The notes below the pieces were generated by a model. It was given only the letters and a program-made list of their open reading frames with translations, was not told where the DNA came from and made no database searches. From Saprospiraceae bacterium UBA1994 (GTDB taxonomy: Bacteria > Bacteroidota > Bacteroidia > Chitinophagales > Saprospiraceae), in NCBI GenBank assembly GCA_002335865.1, contig DDCY01000029.1, positions 345,544-409,543 on the forward strand: 64,000 nt of DNA, in the 5' to 3' direction. The position numbers and the translations under genes are program-made. Shown piece by piece: positions 28,924 through 37,937 of this stretch (position 1 is its first letter; every line of letters begins with the position of its first letter).

Positions 28924-29442
28924 CTAGAATCCAATGGCACCATTTCCTTCATTCTTGACAACATCTTTTAACTGGGTCATTCTAAGTGCAGTAATTGCCG
29001 CTTCCACACCCTTGTTACCAAATTTTCCTCCAGCTCTATCTTTAGCTTGCTGTTGGTCATTGGGTGTCAATACACCATAGATTATAGGCTTATTACTCAT
29101 TAGCCCTAGATTCATGATGCCCGATGCTACAGCAGTATTGATGTATTTGTCATGATCTGTTTCACCTTTGATAACACAGCCTAAGCAGATTACTGTATCT
29201 AAGCTATACTTCGTCAGCAATAACTTAGCCCCCATAGGTAATTCGTAAGACCCTGGCACAGTAACGGTATGGATGTTTTTATCTTTTACATTGTGTTTCT
29301 TGAGGGTATCTATTGCACCTTGGAGTAAGGTGGCCGTGATATCTTCATTCCACTCAGATACAACAATTCCTACTTTGAGGTTATCTGCAGATTTAATGGC
29401 TTCGATTTTATACTTAGACAGGTTATTGTCTTTGCTGGACAT
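28924..29442 (-). CDS. ribH: 6,7-dimethyl-8-ribityllumazine synthase
   Basis: RibH forms lumazine, the penultimate step of riboflavin synthesis. The 172-residue protein has VSEWNEDITATLLQGA, the VPGSYELPMGAKLLL substrate loop, GCVIKGETDHDKYI with the catalytic His, and GVLTPNDQQQAKDRAG near the end. It has a short extra N-terminal extension. The TPR-protein gene lies upstream on the same strand, the usual Bacteroidota neighbour, but the terminator between them suggests separate transcripts. A box TATCTTTG (29471-29478) lies 28 bases before the start. Confidence 0.95.
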   Translation of the reverse strand: MSSKDNNLSKYKIEAIKSADNLKVGIVVSEWNEDITATLLQGAIDTLKKHNVKDKNIHTVTVPGSYELPMGAKLLLTKYSLDTVICLGCVIKGETDHDKYINTAVASGIMNLGLMSNKPIIYGVLTPNDQQQAKDRAGGKFGNKGVEAAITALRMTQLKDVVKNEGNGAIGF

Positions 29443-29470
29443 ATTTTCTATTTTATTTGAAATTTCAATA

Positions 29471-29478
29471 CAAAGATA
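29471..29478 (-). promoter_or_regulatory. Candidate -7 box upstream of ribH
   Basis: Minus-strand TATCTTTG is an exact match to TAnnTTTG, 28 bases before the ribH start codon. No clear -33 TTTG lies 19-21 bases upstream. Confidence 0.45.
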
Positions 29479-29535
29479 GACAATTGGGTTATGATAGTGT
29501 TTAGAATATTTTGGAGAATCGGAAACAAAGAAATA

Positions 29536-29570
29536 TAAAAAAAGCCCAAATCAAATGATCTGAGCTTTTT
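29536..29570 (-). terminator. Rho-independent terminator after the TPR-protein gene
   Basis: On the minus strand AGCTCAGATCA and TGATTTGGGCT pair and are followed by TTTTTTT. Confidence 0.85.
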
Positions 29571-29587
29571 AATCTTTAAATACATTT

Positions 29588-30340
29588 TTACTTAAGCATA
29601 GCAGCATATCTTTCTGCTTCTCCTGCTTCATTACTTTCAGGATACTTGTTTATTATTGTTTCAAAAGCAGTTATTGCTTCTGGGTTGTTCCCTTGTACCT
29701 TGTTAAGGATAGCATATTTATATAAGTAATATGGAGTAAGGAAATCATTGTCCTCATAGTTAGCGGCTATCTTATATAGACTTAAAGCTTTGTCATAGTT
29801 TTTAGACTCTGCATAAGCATCACCAAGAGCACCTGCTTTCATGATAGATGTAATATCATCATTAGACCTGTAACTTTCTAAGTAGTTGATTGCATCTTCT
29901 GTTCTTCCTAAGTTTAGGTAAGAAATTCCAGCATAGTATTTAGCTAAATTCCCAGATTTAGTGCTTCCATAGTTATCTATAATGTCCAAAAATCCTTCAA
30001 AGCCACCACCTGGATTTTCAAGTGCAAGGATAAACGAATCTTGAGCAAATTGCTCCTGCGCTTTGTAGATAGCTTCCATTGCAGCTGCTTCTTTCGGAGC
30101 TTTAAATCCAAATGAATAAGCTAAATAACCACCAAGAAGTAATACACCACCTACTATGAGTATTAGTATTGAACTTTGGTGTTTTTCAAAAAAATCTTGA
30201 GCAACTTCCTTTACTTCGACAATATCTACTAGTGTTTCATCACCACCGTCTACATATTCGCCAAATTCATTAATCTCGCCACTATTTTTACCTTGGGTAG
30301 GATTGACGTATTGCTTTCTTTTCTTTTTATCTCTTGCCAT
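29588..30340 (-). CDS. Membrane-anchored tetratricopeptide-repeat protein
   Basis: The 250-residue product has a charged cytoplasmic N-terminus (MARDKKKRKQYVNPT), one membrane segment at about residues 55-78 (ILILIVGGVLLLGGYLAYSF) and four or so TPR units after that (YYAGISYLNLGRTEDAINYL and similar). This YfgM-like layout suggests a scaffold on the periplasmic side of the inner membrane. The open frame begins at a TTG at 30350-30352, but the ATG at 30338-30340 fits the hydrophilic start of homologues. It is usually next to ribH in Bacteroidota, as here. Confidence 0.82.
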   Translation of the reverse strand: MARDKKKRKQYVNPTQGKNSGEINEFGEYVDGGDETLVDIVEVKEVAQDFFEKHQSSILILIVGGVLLLGGYLAYSFGFKAPKEAAAMEAIYKAQEQFAQDSFILALENPGGGFEGFLDIIDNYGSTKSGNLAKYYAGISYLNLGRTEDAINYLESYRSNDDITSIMKAGALGDAYAESKNYDKALSLYKIAANYEDNDFLTPYYLYKYAILNKVQGNNPEAITAFETIINKYPESNEAGEAERYAAMLK

Positions 30341-30352
30341 AATGCGTATCAA

Positions 30353-30693
30353 AAATTTTTGCGAAGATAAGTATTCTTAATAAATCACAACCTTTTTGAA
30401 CAAATATAATTGCGATTACCTTACACTATACTTGATTGTGATTAATGTCGTACTGATCTGATTTACATATTGGTATGTATTATTAGTTTTGAAATAGTAA
30501 CATCTTAAGAGTAAACCTGCTTTAAATTAGGGAGACGATACTACGTGCTATCCTACTACAAGGTTGTATATGGAGCATGTTTTGAGTCTAAATAAGTTGT
30601 TGTAAGTAGCTGTAACTGTTGCGGTGGCTGGTTGTATAAAATCAGAAATAATGAGTTTTTATGTTTCTATTTTTCTACGGAAAAGCTAGAAAC
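30353..30693. other. Non-coding stretch upstream of the TPR gene
   Basis: About 340 bases. The TPR-gene promoter box (30362-30369) lies at its low end. I see no conserved coding frame or clear hairpin. Confidence 0.4.
30362..30369 (-). promoter_or_regulatory. Candidate -7 box upstream of the TPR gene
   Basis: Minus-strand TATCTTCG lies 21 bases before the ATG, the same sequence as the boxes upstream of ctlX and the B12 locus. Confidence 0.4.
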
Positions 30694-31419
30694 TTACCCT
30701 TCGAAATGAAAACTTAGCGTAATTACTTGAGAAACAACGTTTTCTAGCACTTTGGATTCGTTAAGTTGATCATCGTAAATAAGGATATTTCCTACGCCTC
30801 TAGAATATTTGATCTCCGGAGAAAATATGAAGTATGGATAAAAGAATTGCATTCCAACTCCTATCTCCAATTGAAAGTCGTGAGGTGAAATTTTGATAAG
30901 TGTCTTAGCATCTCGTGTCTTTGAATTAGACTGTACGTCATAACTGTATTTCATTCCTGCTACCATGAAGGCTCTTTTATCCTTATAAGGTGCAGATTTA
31001 AATCTAATGAGAAATGGGACTTCAAAAAAAACAGATTCGACACTGCGTTTCTTTAATTCGGAGGAGTCGTTATTAGAGAATTCGAAACCACGGTTTGAAA
31101 ATGCGAATCCTGGTAGCGCTCTAAAATCAAAGAAATCACCAAGCTTTAAATTGATAATGCCATTCAGTATAAATCCGCCACCTGCTGCAGCCTCAGTAAT
31201 ATTGATACTATCATTATTAATGAAATGCGTGGACTGATTTAGCCGATAACCTGAATTATTTAGTCCTAGTGTCATCCCAAAGTAATAAGCCTTTTTCTGA
31301 AAATCTCTAAAATTATAATTGTCTCTACCTCCTCCCAACTGGGCAATAGTATCGTTGGAGGTAAAGAGGAAAGAAAGAACTAAAAAGAAAGCTACTTTGT
31401 AGCGGAATAAATGGTGCAT
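30694..31419 (-). CDS. porT: PorT-family T9SS outer-membrane protein
   Basis: The protein of 241 residues from MHHLFRYK starts with a signal peptide ending TIAQ and continues as an outer-membrane barrel with YYFGMTLGLNNSGYRL at the start of the barrel and ITLSFHFEG as the last strand. It matches the PorT/SprT-type family, a type IX secretion component. Location directly downstream of ubiE, with a 28-base overlap, is the classic Bacteroidota arrangement and supports the call. Presence of three T9SS cargo proteins in this window agrees. The GTG at 31441-31443 is an alternative start but gives no better signal peptide. Confidence 0.85.
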   Translation of the reverse strand: MHHLFRYKVAFFLVLSFLFTSNDTIAQLGGGRDNYNFRDFQKKAYYFGMTLGLNNSGYRLNQSTHFINNDSINITEAAAGGGFILNGIINLKLGDFFDFRALPGFAFSNRGFEFSNNDSSELKKRSVESVFFEVPFLIRFKSAPYKDKRAFMVAGMKYSYDVQSNSKTRDAKTLIKISPHDFQLEIGVGMQFFYPYFIFSPEIKYSRGVGNILIYDDQLNESKVLENVVSQVITLSFHFEG

Positions 31420-32138
31420 ATACCAAAACTTAGTGACGACCACTTGGACTCTTTAAAGCCAATCTGATCCAATATGTCAGTAAAACGATTGTAATCTGGA
31501 AAAACTTGTACAGACTCGTACAAATACTTGTATGCCTTATCATCTTTAGATTTAATCTTACCGATAAATGGCAAAATGTTCTTGAAATACAAGTTGAAGG
31601 CTTGCTTGATGGGGAATTTCTTAGGTCTAGAAAATTCCAAAACTACAATTTGTCCTCCTGGGCTCAATACTCTATACATTTCTGAGAGTCCCTTTTTGAG
31701 GTCTTGAAAATTCCGTACTCCAAAGGCACTACTAACTAAATCATAACTATTATCTTCGTACTTTAGGAATTCAGAATCACCTAGTTCGAGAGTGATTATA
31801 TCATTGAGCTTTTTATTGAATACCTTTTTATTGCCAATGGCAAGCATTTCTTTGGAAATGTCCATGCCTGTAACATGATCAGGATTAAGCTTTTTGGCCG
31901 CTTCAATAGCCAGATCTGCGGTACCTGTAGCGATATCCAATATTTGTTTCGGATTTCCTGTTGACATTACTTTGATAGCCTTAGATCTCCAGATAGTATC
32001 AATACCTGCGGTGAGCAGTCTATTGAGGTAGTCATAGTAAGGAGCAATCTTGTCAAACATTTTAGTTACTTGAACTTTCTTATCTGAAGATTCTTCGTAA
32101 GGTGTCACTGTTTTATAATGAGCTGGATCGAATGCCAT
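31392..32138 (-). CDS. ubiE: Demethylmenaquinone/ubiquinone C-methyltransferase UbiE/MenG
   Basis: The 248-residue SAM-dependent methyltransferase performs the final C-methylation in menaquinone synthesis. It has FDKIAPYYDYLNRLLTAGID, the SAM-binding loop ILDIATGTADLAIEA, GMDISKEMLAIG and FGVRNFQDLKKGLSEMYRVL, with VVLEFSRP. In Bacteroidota menaquinone is the usual quinone. It overlaps the start of porT. A box TATCTTTA (32159-32166) lies 20 bases before the ATG. Confidence 0.95.
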   Translation of the reverse strand: MAFDPAHYKTVTPYEESSDKKVQVTKMFDKIAPYYDYLNRLLTAGIDTIWRSKAIKVMSTGNPKQILDIATGTADLAIEAAKKLNPDHVTGMDISKEMLAIGNKKVFNKKLNDIITLELGDSEFLKYEDNSYDLVSSAFGVRNFQDLKKGLSEMYRVLSPGGQIVVLEFSRPKKFPIKQAFNLYFKNILPFIGKIKSKDDKAYKYLYESVQVFPDYNRFTDILDQIGFKESKWSSLSFGICTIYSATK

Positions 32139-32158
32139 AGAGATAATAGTGTTAAATG

Positions 32159-32166
32159 TAAAGATA
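32159..32166 (-). promoter_or_regulatory. Candidate -7 box upstream of ubiE-porT
   Basis: Minus-strand TATCTTTA lies 20 bases before the ubiE start codon and fits TAnnTTTG with one mismatch. Confidence 0.35.
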
Positions 32167-32338
32167 AATATTTCTAATACTTAAATAGCTAAATCTCTCT
32201 ATATGTTCTAGCATATATGTATATTCAGTTAAGACTTTGAGTGGTCTTGTTATCTAAAAGCCATTTAGCAATAGATCTCTATTCATTGTTAAGTAATAAA
32301 AGGGATCAATGATCTTTAATATTAATTTTTCATATTGA

Positions 32339-32653
32339 TCAATATGTTTAATTTTAGACCTTCATGGGTATGTAGGTTTTGATAGCAAAATCAAGAAATT
32401 ATTTGTCTAAAGAGATTTTGATAGTCACTGTAAACTAGGAGAATTATCTAAAGTTAATAAGGATTTACTAGAGGACAATCTCATGAGAGTAGAGCAGGAC
32501 ATCTATTTTCTCGATTAATACTTGAAGTCTAACTGGGAGATAGATGAGGCTGAGCAGAAGCTATATTCGAGTCATATCCATCGATCTCTTTCAAATTTCG
32601 GTCTTGCATCGTCTGATTACAATTTATATTCTTCTCACAGATATAAGTATTAG
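32339..32653 (+). pseudogene. Remnant of a coding sequence with two in-frame stops
   Basis: One frame gives 104 codons with two internal TAA codons, ending at TAG 32651-32653. The pieces read SICLILDLHGYVGFDSKIKK, then RDFDSHCKLGELSKVNKDLL and onward, then YLKSNWEIDEAEQKLYSSHI and onward. Amino-acid mix and helix-like patterning look like a decayed gene. No intact start codon precedes it and the family is not recognised. The rest of the 32139-32806 gap shows only the ubiE promoter box. Confidence 0.4.
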
Positions 32654-32806
32654 TAACATGAGACTTAACCAAGAGCGAAGAAGGGCTTACTTAGGATAAG
32701 TATGGAGTACTTTAAGCTATAAGTTATATGATGTAATGCTTCTAGGGAGGCTCAGGTAGGGTTAAGTGAATAACGTTCCTTTTTATCTAATCAAATTTTA
32801 TAGTTC

Positions 32807-33274
32807 ATGTTATTGCCTTTTGAAGCTATTATAGTTAACAGACGTATATTTTTAAGTATGTTAGAAAATTACTCTTTGGAACAGCTTAATTTTATTCCCA
32901 AAGGGTATAGCAATAATATATTTTGGAATATTGCTCATTCGGTTGCTTCAATGCAGCTCCTCGTATACAGTCTATCGAACAGTAACTGGAGTATCCCAAA
33001 GGAGATTGTCAAATGCTATCGGAATGGTACTAGGCCTGATAGGCTATATACACAAGAGGAGGTTGATGCCGTAAAATCTATATTAGTATCTTCTGCAGAA
33101 CAATGTGAGAAGGATTATAACGATGGATATTTTGGTGATTACAAGGGATTTTCGACAGCTACGGGTTTTGATATGAATTCTATTGAGGATGCTATTAATT
33201 TCAATCTATATCATGAAGGTTTGCATATGGGATACATATTGGCTATAAAACGTTTTTTAGCAGATATTGTATAA
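32807..33274 (+). CDS. DinB-family metal-binding protein
   Basis: The 155-residue four-helix protein has the three-histidine DinB pattern: His44 in WNIAHSVASMQLL, and His136 and His140 in LYHEGLHMGY. DinB/YfiT proteins bind a divalent metal; some are thiol transferases, but no function is clear here. It stands alone. Confidence 0.82.
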   Translation: MLLPFEAIIVNRRIFLSMLENYSLEQLNFIPKGYSNNIFWNIAHSVASMQLLVYSLSNSNWSIPKEIVKCYRNGTRPDRLYTQEEVDAVKSILVSSAEQCEKDYNDGYFGDYKGFSTATGFDMNSIEDAINFNLYHEGLHMGYILAIKRFLADIV

Positions 33275-33397
33275 AACTGAATTGTAGTATCTTGCATCTA
33301 ATTTTGATTTCTTCATTTGTGTTGAATATATTGGAGATAATAATTAGAATTTTTAAAAAAAAATAGACCGTAATCGTTTCCATTACGTTAGAATTGT

Positions 33398-34018
33398 ATG
33401 ATCAGATATTTAGTAATTTTATTAATCGTTTTTGGATCTATCTCAGCTATTGCTCAGCAGGGAAATGATGACTTCTTTGTGAATGACGGCTTCTTTGATG
33501 AAGACACTACTGACGTATTGGAAGATACATTGATACAAGGCAATACTTTCTTTAAATTATTTAAAGGAACACCGGGAAGAGCGGCTTTACTATCGCTGGT
33601 AATTCCGGGAGGAGGACAAGTGTATAATAAGACTTGGTGGAAAATTCCTATAGCTATTGGAATCGATGTGGGTACAATTTGGTGGTTAGTTTACAACCAA
33701 AATTCATACAGTAAGTACGATGGGATATATCTCGATCTGCTGAATGACAGAATTGTTAGTTATAACGGGATTACTAATCCGTTGGTAATCAAAAATGTTA
33801 GAGATAACGCTAATAAAAATAGACAATATGCATATATCTGGTTTATTGTGGGTCACTTAGTTACTGTCTTTGATGCATTCGTAGACAATCATTTGCAAAA
33901 CTTTGATGTAAGTGAAGATTTGTCTTTCCAAATGAAAGGTGGCGATGGTTATGGAACAAGACTAAGTTTTGTTATTCCTTTGCATACCACGAAATATAAA
34001 AAAATAGCTATTCCGTAA
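33398..34018 (+). CDS. DUF5683-domain membrane protein
   Basis: The 206-residue product has a signal peptide ending AIAQ, then a region around GTPGRAALLSLVIPGGGQVYN (about 52-72) with membrane segments (IPIAIGIDVGTIWWLVY and YIWFIVGHLVTVFDAFVDNH). This is the DUF5683 pattern of Bacteroidota envelope proteins of unknown function. It is followed 45 bases later by the MobA-like gene on the same strand. Confidence 0.8.
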   Translation: MIRYLVILLIVFGSISAIAQQGNDDFFVNDGFFDEDTTDVLEDTLIQGNTFFKLFKGTPGRAALLSLVIPGGGQVYNKTWWKIPIAIGIDVGTIWWLVYNQNSYSKYDGIYLDLLNDRIVSYNGITNPLVIKNVRDNANKNRQYAYIWFIVGHLVTVFDAFVDNHLQNFDVSEDLSFQMKGGDGYGTRLSFVIPLHTTKYKKIAIP

Positions 34019-34063
34019 GGTTGAGCTGAAGCTCTACGAATGAAATAACTTTAAAAATAAGAA

Positions 34064-34624
34064 ATGAAAAAACCATTGGCAGTAGTATTAGCAGGAAGTG
34101 GGGAGTATAGAATTGCAGAATCTCATTACGGAAAACCACAAGAGCTACACACAGCTAATGTGCTGTCCAGTATGGGGTTAGCAACGTATATCACTGAGCG
34201 CTCAGAATCTGAATTAGAATGCAAGTATAAAATTCTTGGTGAATTATACGAGGGACAAGGCGCAATAGGCGCAATTATCTCATTATTGAGCGATGAAGGT
34301 GCAGATGCTGCAATACTTGTACCTTGCGATATGCCTTTGTTAGATGCCGATATCTTACGGCAGTTGCTTGATACTTACGAAGAGGAAGATACGATAGTTT
34401 GTTTTCGTCAAAATGGATTACCTTATATAGAGCCATTTCCTGCAATATTTGAAAAAGCATTATTAGAACTAATGATAACAGATGTGATGGAAGGAAAAAT
34501 AACATTGCAAGAACTTCTCAATCACGCAGGATCACATCTGATAGAATTGCCAAAGGACGATAGGCTACTCAATGTTACTGATTACGATGAACAGGCTAAA
34601 ATTGTTAGTCTGTTGAATAATTAA
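34064..34624 (+). CDS. MobA-like nucleotidyltransferase-fold protein
   Basis: The 186-residue protein has a MobA-like Rossmann fold: it opens LAVVLAGSGEYRI and later has AAILVPCDMPLLDADILRQL, the typical nucleotide-sugar transferase metal-binding CDMP motif. The glycine-rich loop is degenerate (LAGSGEYRIAESHYGKP in place of LAGGxSxRMGxDK), and the spacing to Lys is shifted. True molybdopterin guanylyltransferase activity is therefore doubtful. No other molybdenum-cofactor gene is nearby. It may have been repurposed or be losing function. Confidence 0.7.
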   Translation: MKKPLAVVLAGSGEYRIAESHYGKPQELHTANVLSSMGLATYITERSESELECKYKILGELYEGQGAIGAIISLLSDEGADAAILVPCDMPLLDADILRQLLDTYEEEDTIVCFRQNGLPYIEPFPAIFEKALLELMITDVMEGKITLQELLNHAGSHLIELPKDDRLLNVTDYDEQAKIVSLLNN

Positions 34625-34909
34625 ATGAATTTAGGTAACTGCAAAGCAATAAAATGTTTCTAGTCAGGATGAGATTCAGGGATAAAATTTTTTACTATCT
34701 ATGTTACCGTAGATGATGTTACATTGCTGATTACTTTTATTTTCTAATTTATGAACCGACACATAAATTACAAATCAGAAATAGGATTTAAACTATTGGG
34801 TATTATGCTTAATAACTATGTTTTTACGATCTTTTGATTGGCTAATGTATGCAATACCAATAGAAAGTGATTCTAGAATACGTGGAATAGTATTACTTAA
34901 TATAAACAT

Positions 34910-34944
34910 AAAAAAGAGGCTATCTATTACTAGATAACCTCTTA
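34910..34944 (-). terminator. Rho-independent terminator after tRNA-His
   Basis: On the minus strand AAGAGGTTATCT and AGATAGCCTCTT pair around a short loop with one mismatch and are followed by TTTTT. Confidence 0.8.
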
Positions 34945-34952
34945 AAAAATAG

Positions 34953-35026
34953 GGTGGAAGACGGGATTCGAACCCGCGACCCTCGGTACCACAAACCGAT
35001 GCTCTAACCAACTGAGCTACAACCAC
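34953..35026 (-). tRNA. tRNA-His (anticodon GTG)
   Basis: On the minus strand the cloverleaf has D-arm GCTC/GAGC, anticodon stem TCGGT/ACCGA with loop TTGTGGT (anticodon GTG) and T-arm GCGGG TTCGAAT CCCGT. The extra 5' G (35027) opposite C73 is typical of tRNA-His. CCA is not encoded. The acceptor stem GTGGTTG against CTTCCAC leaves two adjacent T-T (U-U) mismatches, positions 5-68 and 6-67. Confidence 0.9.
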
Positions 35027-35063
35027 CATTTTTACTTAAAAGCAATTACGTTTTTCACGGCTG

Positions 35064-35071
35064 CAAAAATA
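35064..35071 (-). promoter_or_regulatory. Candidate -7 box upstream of tRNA-His
   Basis: Minus-strand TATTTTTG is an exact match to TAnnTTTG, 37 bases before the mature tRNA 5' end. No clear -33 element is visible. Confidence 0.4.
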
Positions 35072-35178
35072 TCAATTCCTTTTGATCTTAATAGGTTTCC
35101 TGAAGGTAATTTATATTTCCTTTTAAAAAAGTTCTGTGCAGCTATTTGTACTTTTGTCTAATAAACTGATTGCGAATA

Positions 35179-35976
35179 CTACTTTCCTGTAGGGATCTCA
35201 TCATCCTTCAGTGTAAACGTTCTCTTTACAGGATTATAAGGTGAATTTATTGCTTTACCTCGACTGTCTAACAGAGTCAATTCAATCGTATTTTCTCCCA
35301 TCGGCAGACCTTCTAAATAGTATGGTTGCCATTTTTCAATAGTATGTACTTCTCCATTTATGTTAGCTGAGAGACCATATCCATTGGCTAGATCAGCATT
35401 GAGTAGGTAGAAATCAAGCATAATCTTTTCTGTATCCTTCTTACCGACATACGTTCCTTTTGGTCTACTATACATTACCATAGCTTCTGAGATACCATCT
35501 ATCTGCGTGATTTTTTTGTCTTGAACCTGGATCTTGGCATGAATTGCAGCTTTACGCGTCTTAATACTTTCATGATATGATCTAGAAAGAAATGCAAGTA
35601 GATAGTGCTCGCCGTCTGCAACATCGTAATCAAACGATGCAGTATATTTTGCTGCGTACGGTTCATTATCTAATATAAGGTGTATATGCTGACCTTTGCC
35701 AGAGTTAGCACACATTTTACTTTCTGTATCGGGTGTCTGTTGTCCCAATTCGTACCCTTCACCTCCTACTGTAAAGTTGAATATACCTTCATTGTAGGTC
35801 ATATTTTGTAATTCTGCACCGAAATAGTCAATAGAGGGAGGAAATGACGTCAAAGTATACTTATTAACAGAAGTCACAGAAGTTGCGGTACTAGCTTCAG
35901 GTGGCGTCTTAATATCATTTTTACATGAGCCAAGGCTCAAACTAACTAATAAGAGCATTGCAAGTTGTATTCTCAT
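35179..35976 (-). CDS. Lipoprotein of unknown function with DUF4399-like stretch
   Basis: The product from MRIQLAMLLL has a lipoprotein signal with Cys18 (LGSC). Around residues 90-120 it has CANSGKGQHIHLILDNEPY, resembling the GxGHHHLLID core of DUF4399, which in Bacteroidota is often labelled phosphopeptide-binding. The rest is beta-rich. The frame opens earlier at a TTG, but the ATG at 35974-35976 gives the signal peptide. A box TATCTTTC (36019-36026) lies 42 bases before the start. Confidence 0.7.
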   Translation of the reverse strand: MRIQLAMLLLVSLSLGSCKNDIKTPPEASTATSVTSVNKYTLTSFPPSIDYFGAELQNMTYNEGIFNFTVGGEGYELGQQTPDTESKMCANSGKGQHIHLILDNEPYAAKYTASFDYDVADGEHYLLAFLSRSYHESIKTRKAAIHAKIQVQDKKITQIDGISEAMVMYSRPKGTYVGKKDTEKIMLDFYLLNADLANGYGLSANINGEVHTIEKWQPYYLEGLPMGENTIELTLLDSRGKAINSPYNPVKRTFTLKDDEIPTGK

Positions 35977-36000
35977 TGTACTTATTTTTTGAATTATCAA

Positions 36001-36601
36001 GAGGTGACAGTTGAAACGGAAAGATAGAAATTATGTTTAGATAGATTATCCATAATTCGAAGTATAGTTCCTCAAGGAGTACGTTTACGTGATCAGTTGT
36101 TAATTAAATAGGTCATTTCTTGAATGCGTTTTTTGCATAAGTGTGCTTAATTGTACAAAACCGACATTTATAATAGGGGTAACATATGATTAGGTATGTC
36201 TATATACTGCACAACATACTATTCAACAATGCTAAGCCCTTCTACGATACACCAAGACAGACAGTAACATTTATACTAATTGATCTTGAGAAATCAAATC
36301 AATGCCATTTCAAAAGAAAAAGCATAGTTATCTTAGATACAGCGTCGCTGTCATATTCATAGAACCAAAGAATTAAGTTTAGTATTGTCAATATTAAATT
36401 TTTATAATTCTTATCTATAATAAGCTCTGTTTTGAAGAAAGCTAACCTTATTTTTATTTAGACAAAACGATTATGATCGTCGTATTTATTGATGACTAGA
36501 AGGAAGTTGCTTCTATCTTGTAATTTTTAAAGTAAATTTTGCAAACAAGTTAACAGATCGGCTACTTAATTAAAGTTTTAGAAAACAAAATTTGGAACGG
36601 T
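36001..36601. other. Non-coding stretch
   Basis: About 600 A+T-rich bases upstream of the lipoprotein gene. A 58-codon open frame (36186-36362) is unsupported. I see no conserved RNA, repeat or terminator. Confidence 0.4.
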
Positions 36602-37726
36602 TCATAATAAATTATGATAAGGCTTCTCGCTATGACTTGACCATTGTTTTATGTTTTTACGGAATGCATCATATGACTTATATATTTTAGCTGAGGCCGC
36701 ATCTTTAACAGTAATATCGGTCAATATTTCGTTAGTATAATCTTTAAGCTTTATGAGTACGTCACTAGAAAACTGTCGAAGCTCCACGTTCTCTATTTGT
36801 ATTAATTTTTGGAGGTACTCATTATTTTTAGCTTCAAATTCGGCCAAGGTCCATGTATTCATTCTGTAGGCGGCAGTCTCTAGTATCGTTTGCAGACGTG
36901 GCTCCAGACTATCAAATATTGGCTTATTGAAAAAGACCTCTAGAGTGCTACCTGTCTCATGCCATCCTGGGGTATAATAGTACTTAGCTATCTTATGGAA
37001 TCCCATGTTGTAATCATGATAAGGGCCGATCCATTCAGTAGCATCGATTACTCCACGTTCAAGATTGGTATATATCTCGCTGCCTGCGCTTAATACGGCT
37101 GATCCTCCAGCTCTCTCCAATACTTTACCACCTAGTCCAGGTATACGCATTTTAAGCCCTTTAAAGTCTTCTATAGTATTTATCTCTTTGTTAAACCAGC
37201 CTGCCATCTGAACTCCTGTATTACCTGCAGGAAAGGGTACAAGGTTATAGCCGGCATACAGTTCTTTCCACAACTCCTGTCCGCCACCACAATAGAGCCA
37301 AGAATTCATTTGCTGGGCATTCATCCCAAATGGGACCGTAGTGAAGAATTGTGTGGCTGGAGACCGTCCTGCCCAATAGTAGGATGCACCGCTCCCTATC
37401 TCCACAGCACCACTAGATACGGCTTCAAAACATTCCAAGGCTGGGATCAACTCACCACCACCATATACATTGATACTGATTTGCCCATCTGTCATTTCTT
37501 CGACCCATTGGGCAAAATGATTGCATGCTTCCCCAAGTACGGGAAAATTTGGCGGCCAAGTAGTGACCATTTTCCACTTGTATTTCTTTTGACTAATTAT
37601 GGCAATTGAGCGTTCTTTACTGTCTGATTTTGGCTTACATGAAAGCAAACTAGCTCCAGTTAATGCGCTTAAAGCTGCCTTTTTAATAAAATTCTTTCTA
37701 TTAATAGTTTTCTTATTCTTATTCAT
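36602..37726 (-). CDS. TRAP-type substrate-binding protein (DctP family), lipoprotein, orphan
   Basis: The 374-residue protein resembles DctP-family periplasmic binding proteins: WKMVTTWPPNFPVLGEACNH, EIGSGASYYWAGRSP, FKGLKMRIPGLGGKVLERAG and DATEWIGPYHDYNMGFH with the substrate Arg in KMRIPG. The N-terminus NRKNFIKKAALSALTGASLLSC combines a degenerate Tat-like motif and a lipobox (Cys30). Related proteins bind 2-oxoacids or other organic acids for TRAP permeases. No DctQ or DctM gene is nearby, so the permease partner is elsewhere or absent. Confidence 0.85.
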   Translation of the reverse strand: MNKNKKTINRKNFIKKAALSALTGASLLSCKPKSDSKERSIAIISQKKYKWKMVTTWPPNFPVLGEACNHFAQWVEEMTDGQISINVYGGGELIPALECFEAVSSGAVEIGSGASYYWAGRSPATQFFTTVPFGMNAQQMNSWLYCGGGQELWKELYAGYNLVPFPAGNTGVQMAGWFNKEINTIEDFKGLKMRIPGLGGKVLERAGGSAVLSAGSEIYTNLERGVIDATEWIGPYHDYNMGFHKIAKYYYTPGWHETGSTLEVFFNKPIFDSLEPRLQTILETAAYRMNTWTLAEFEAKNNEYLQKLIQIENVELRQFSSDVLIKLKDYTNEILTDITVKDAASAKIYKSYDAFRKNIKQWSSHSEKPYHNLL

Positions 37727-37937
37727 ATTGATATCAATTAAATAAAGATCATATAAATCTATATAGCTTCGTTGACATAATATATGCCGAACTTTTGAAT
37801 ATACTAGAACATGTGCTTACCATAGACCATAACAAGATCATATAATATTGCATAATTATTGAACTTAATGATGCAATAGATATATTATAATAATATCAAT
37901 ATATTCACCAATTAATATATAAAATATAATTTGCATT

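Noticed and set aside
36186..36362. 58-codon plus-strand frame in the gap upstream of the lipoprotein gene
   Set aside because: It has an ATG but no recognisable motif, hydrophobic pattern, leader or neighbour that supports translation.
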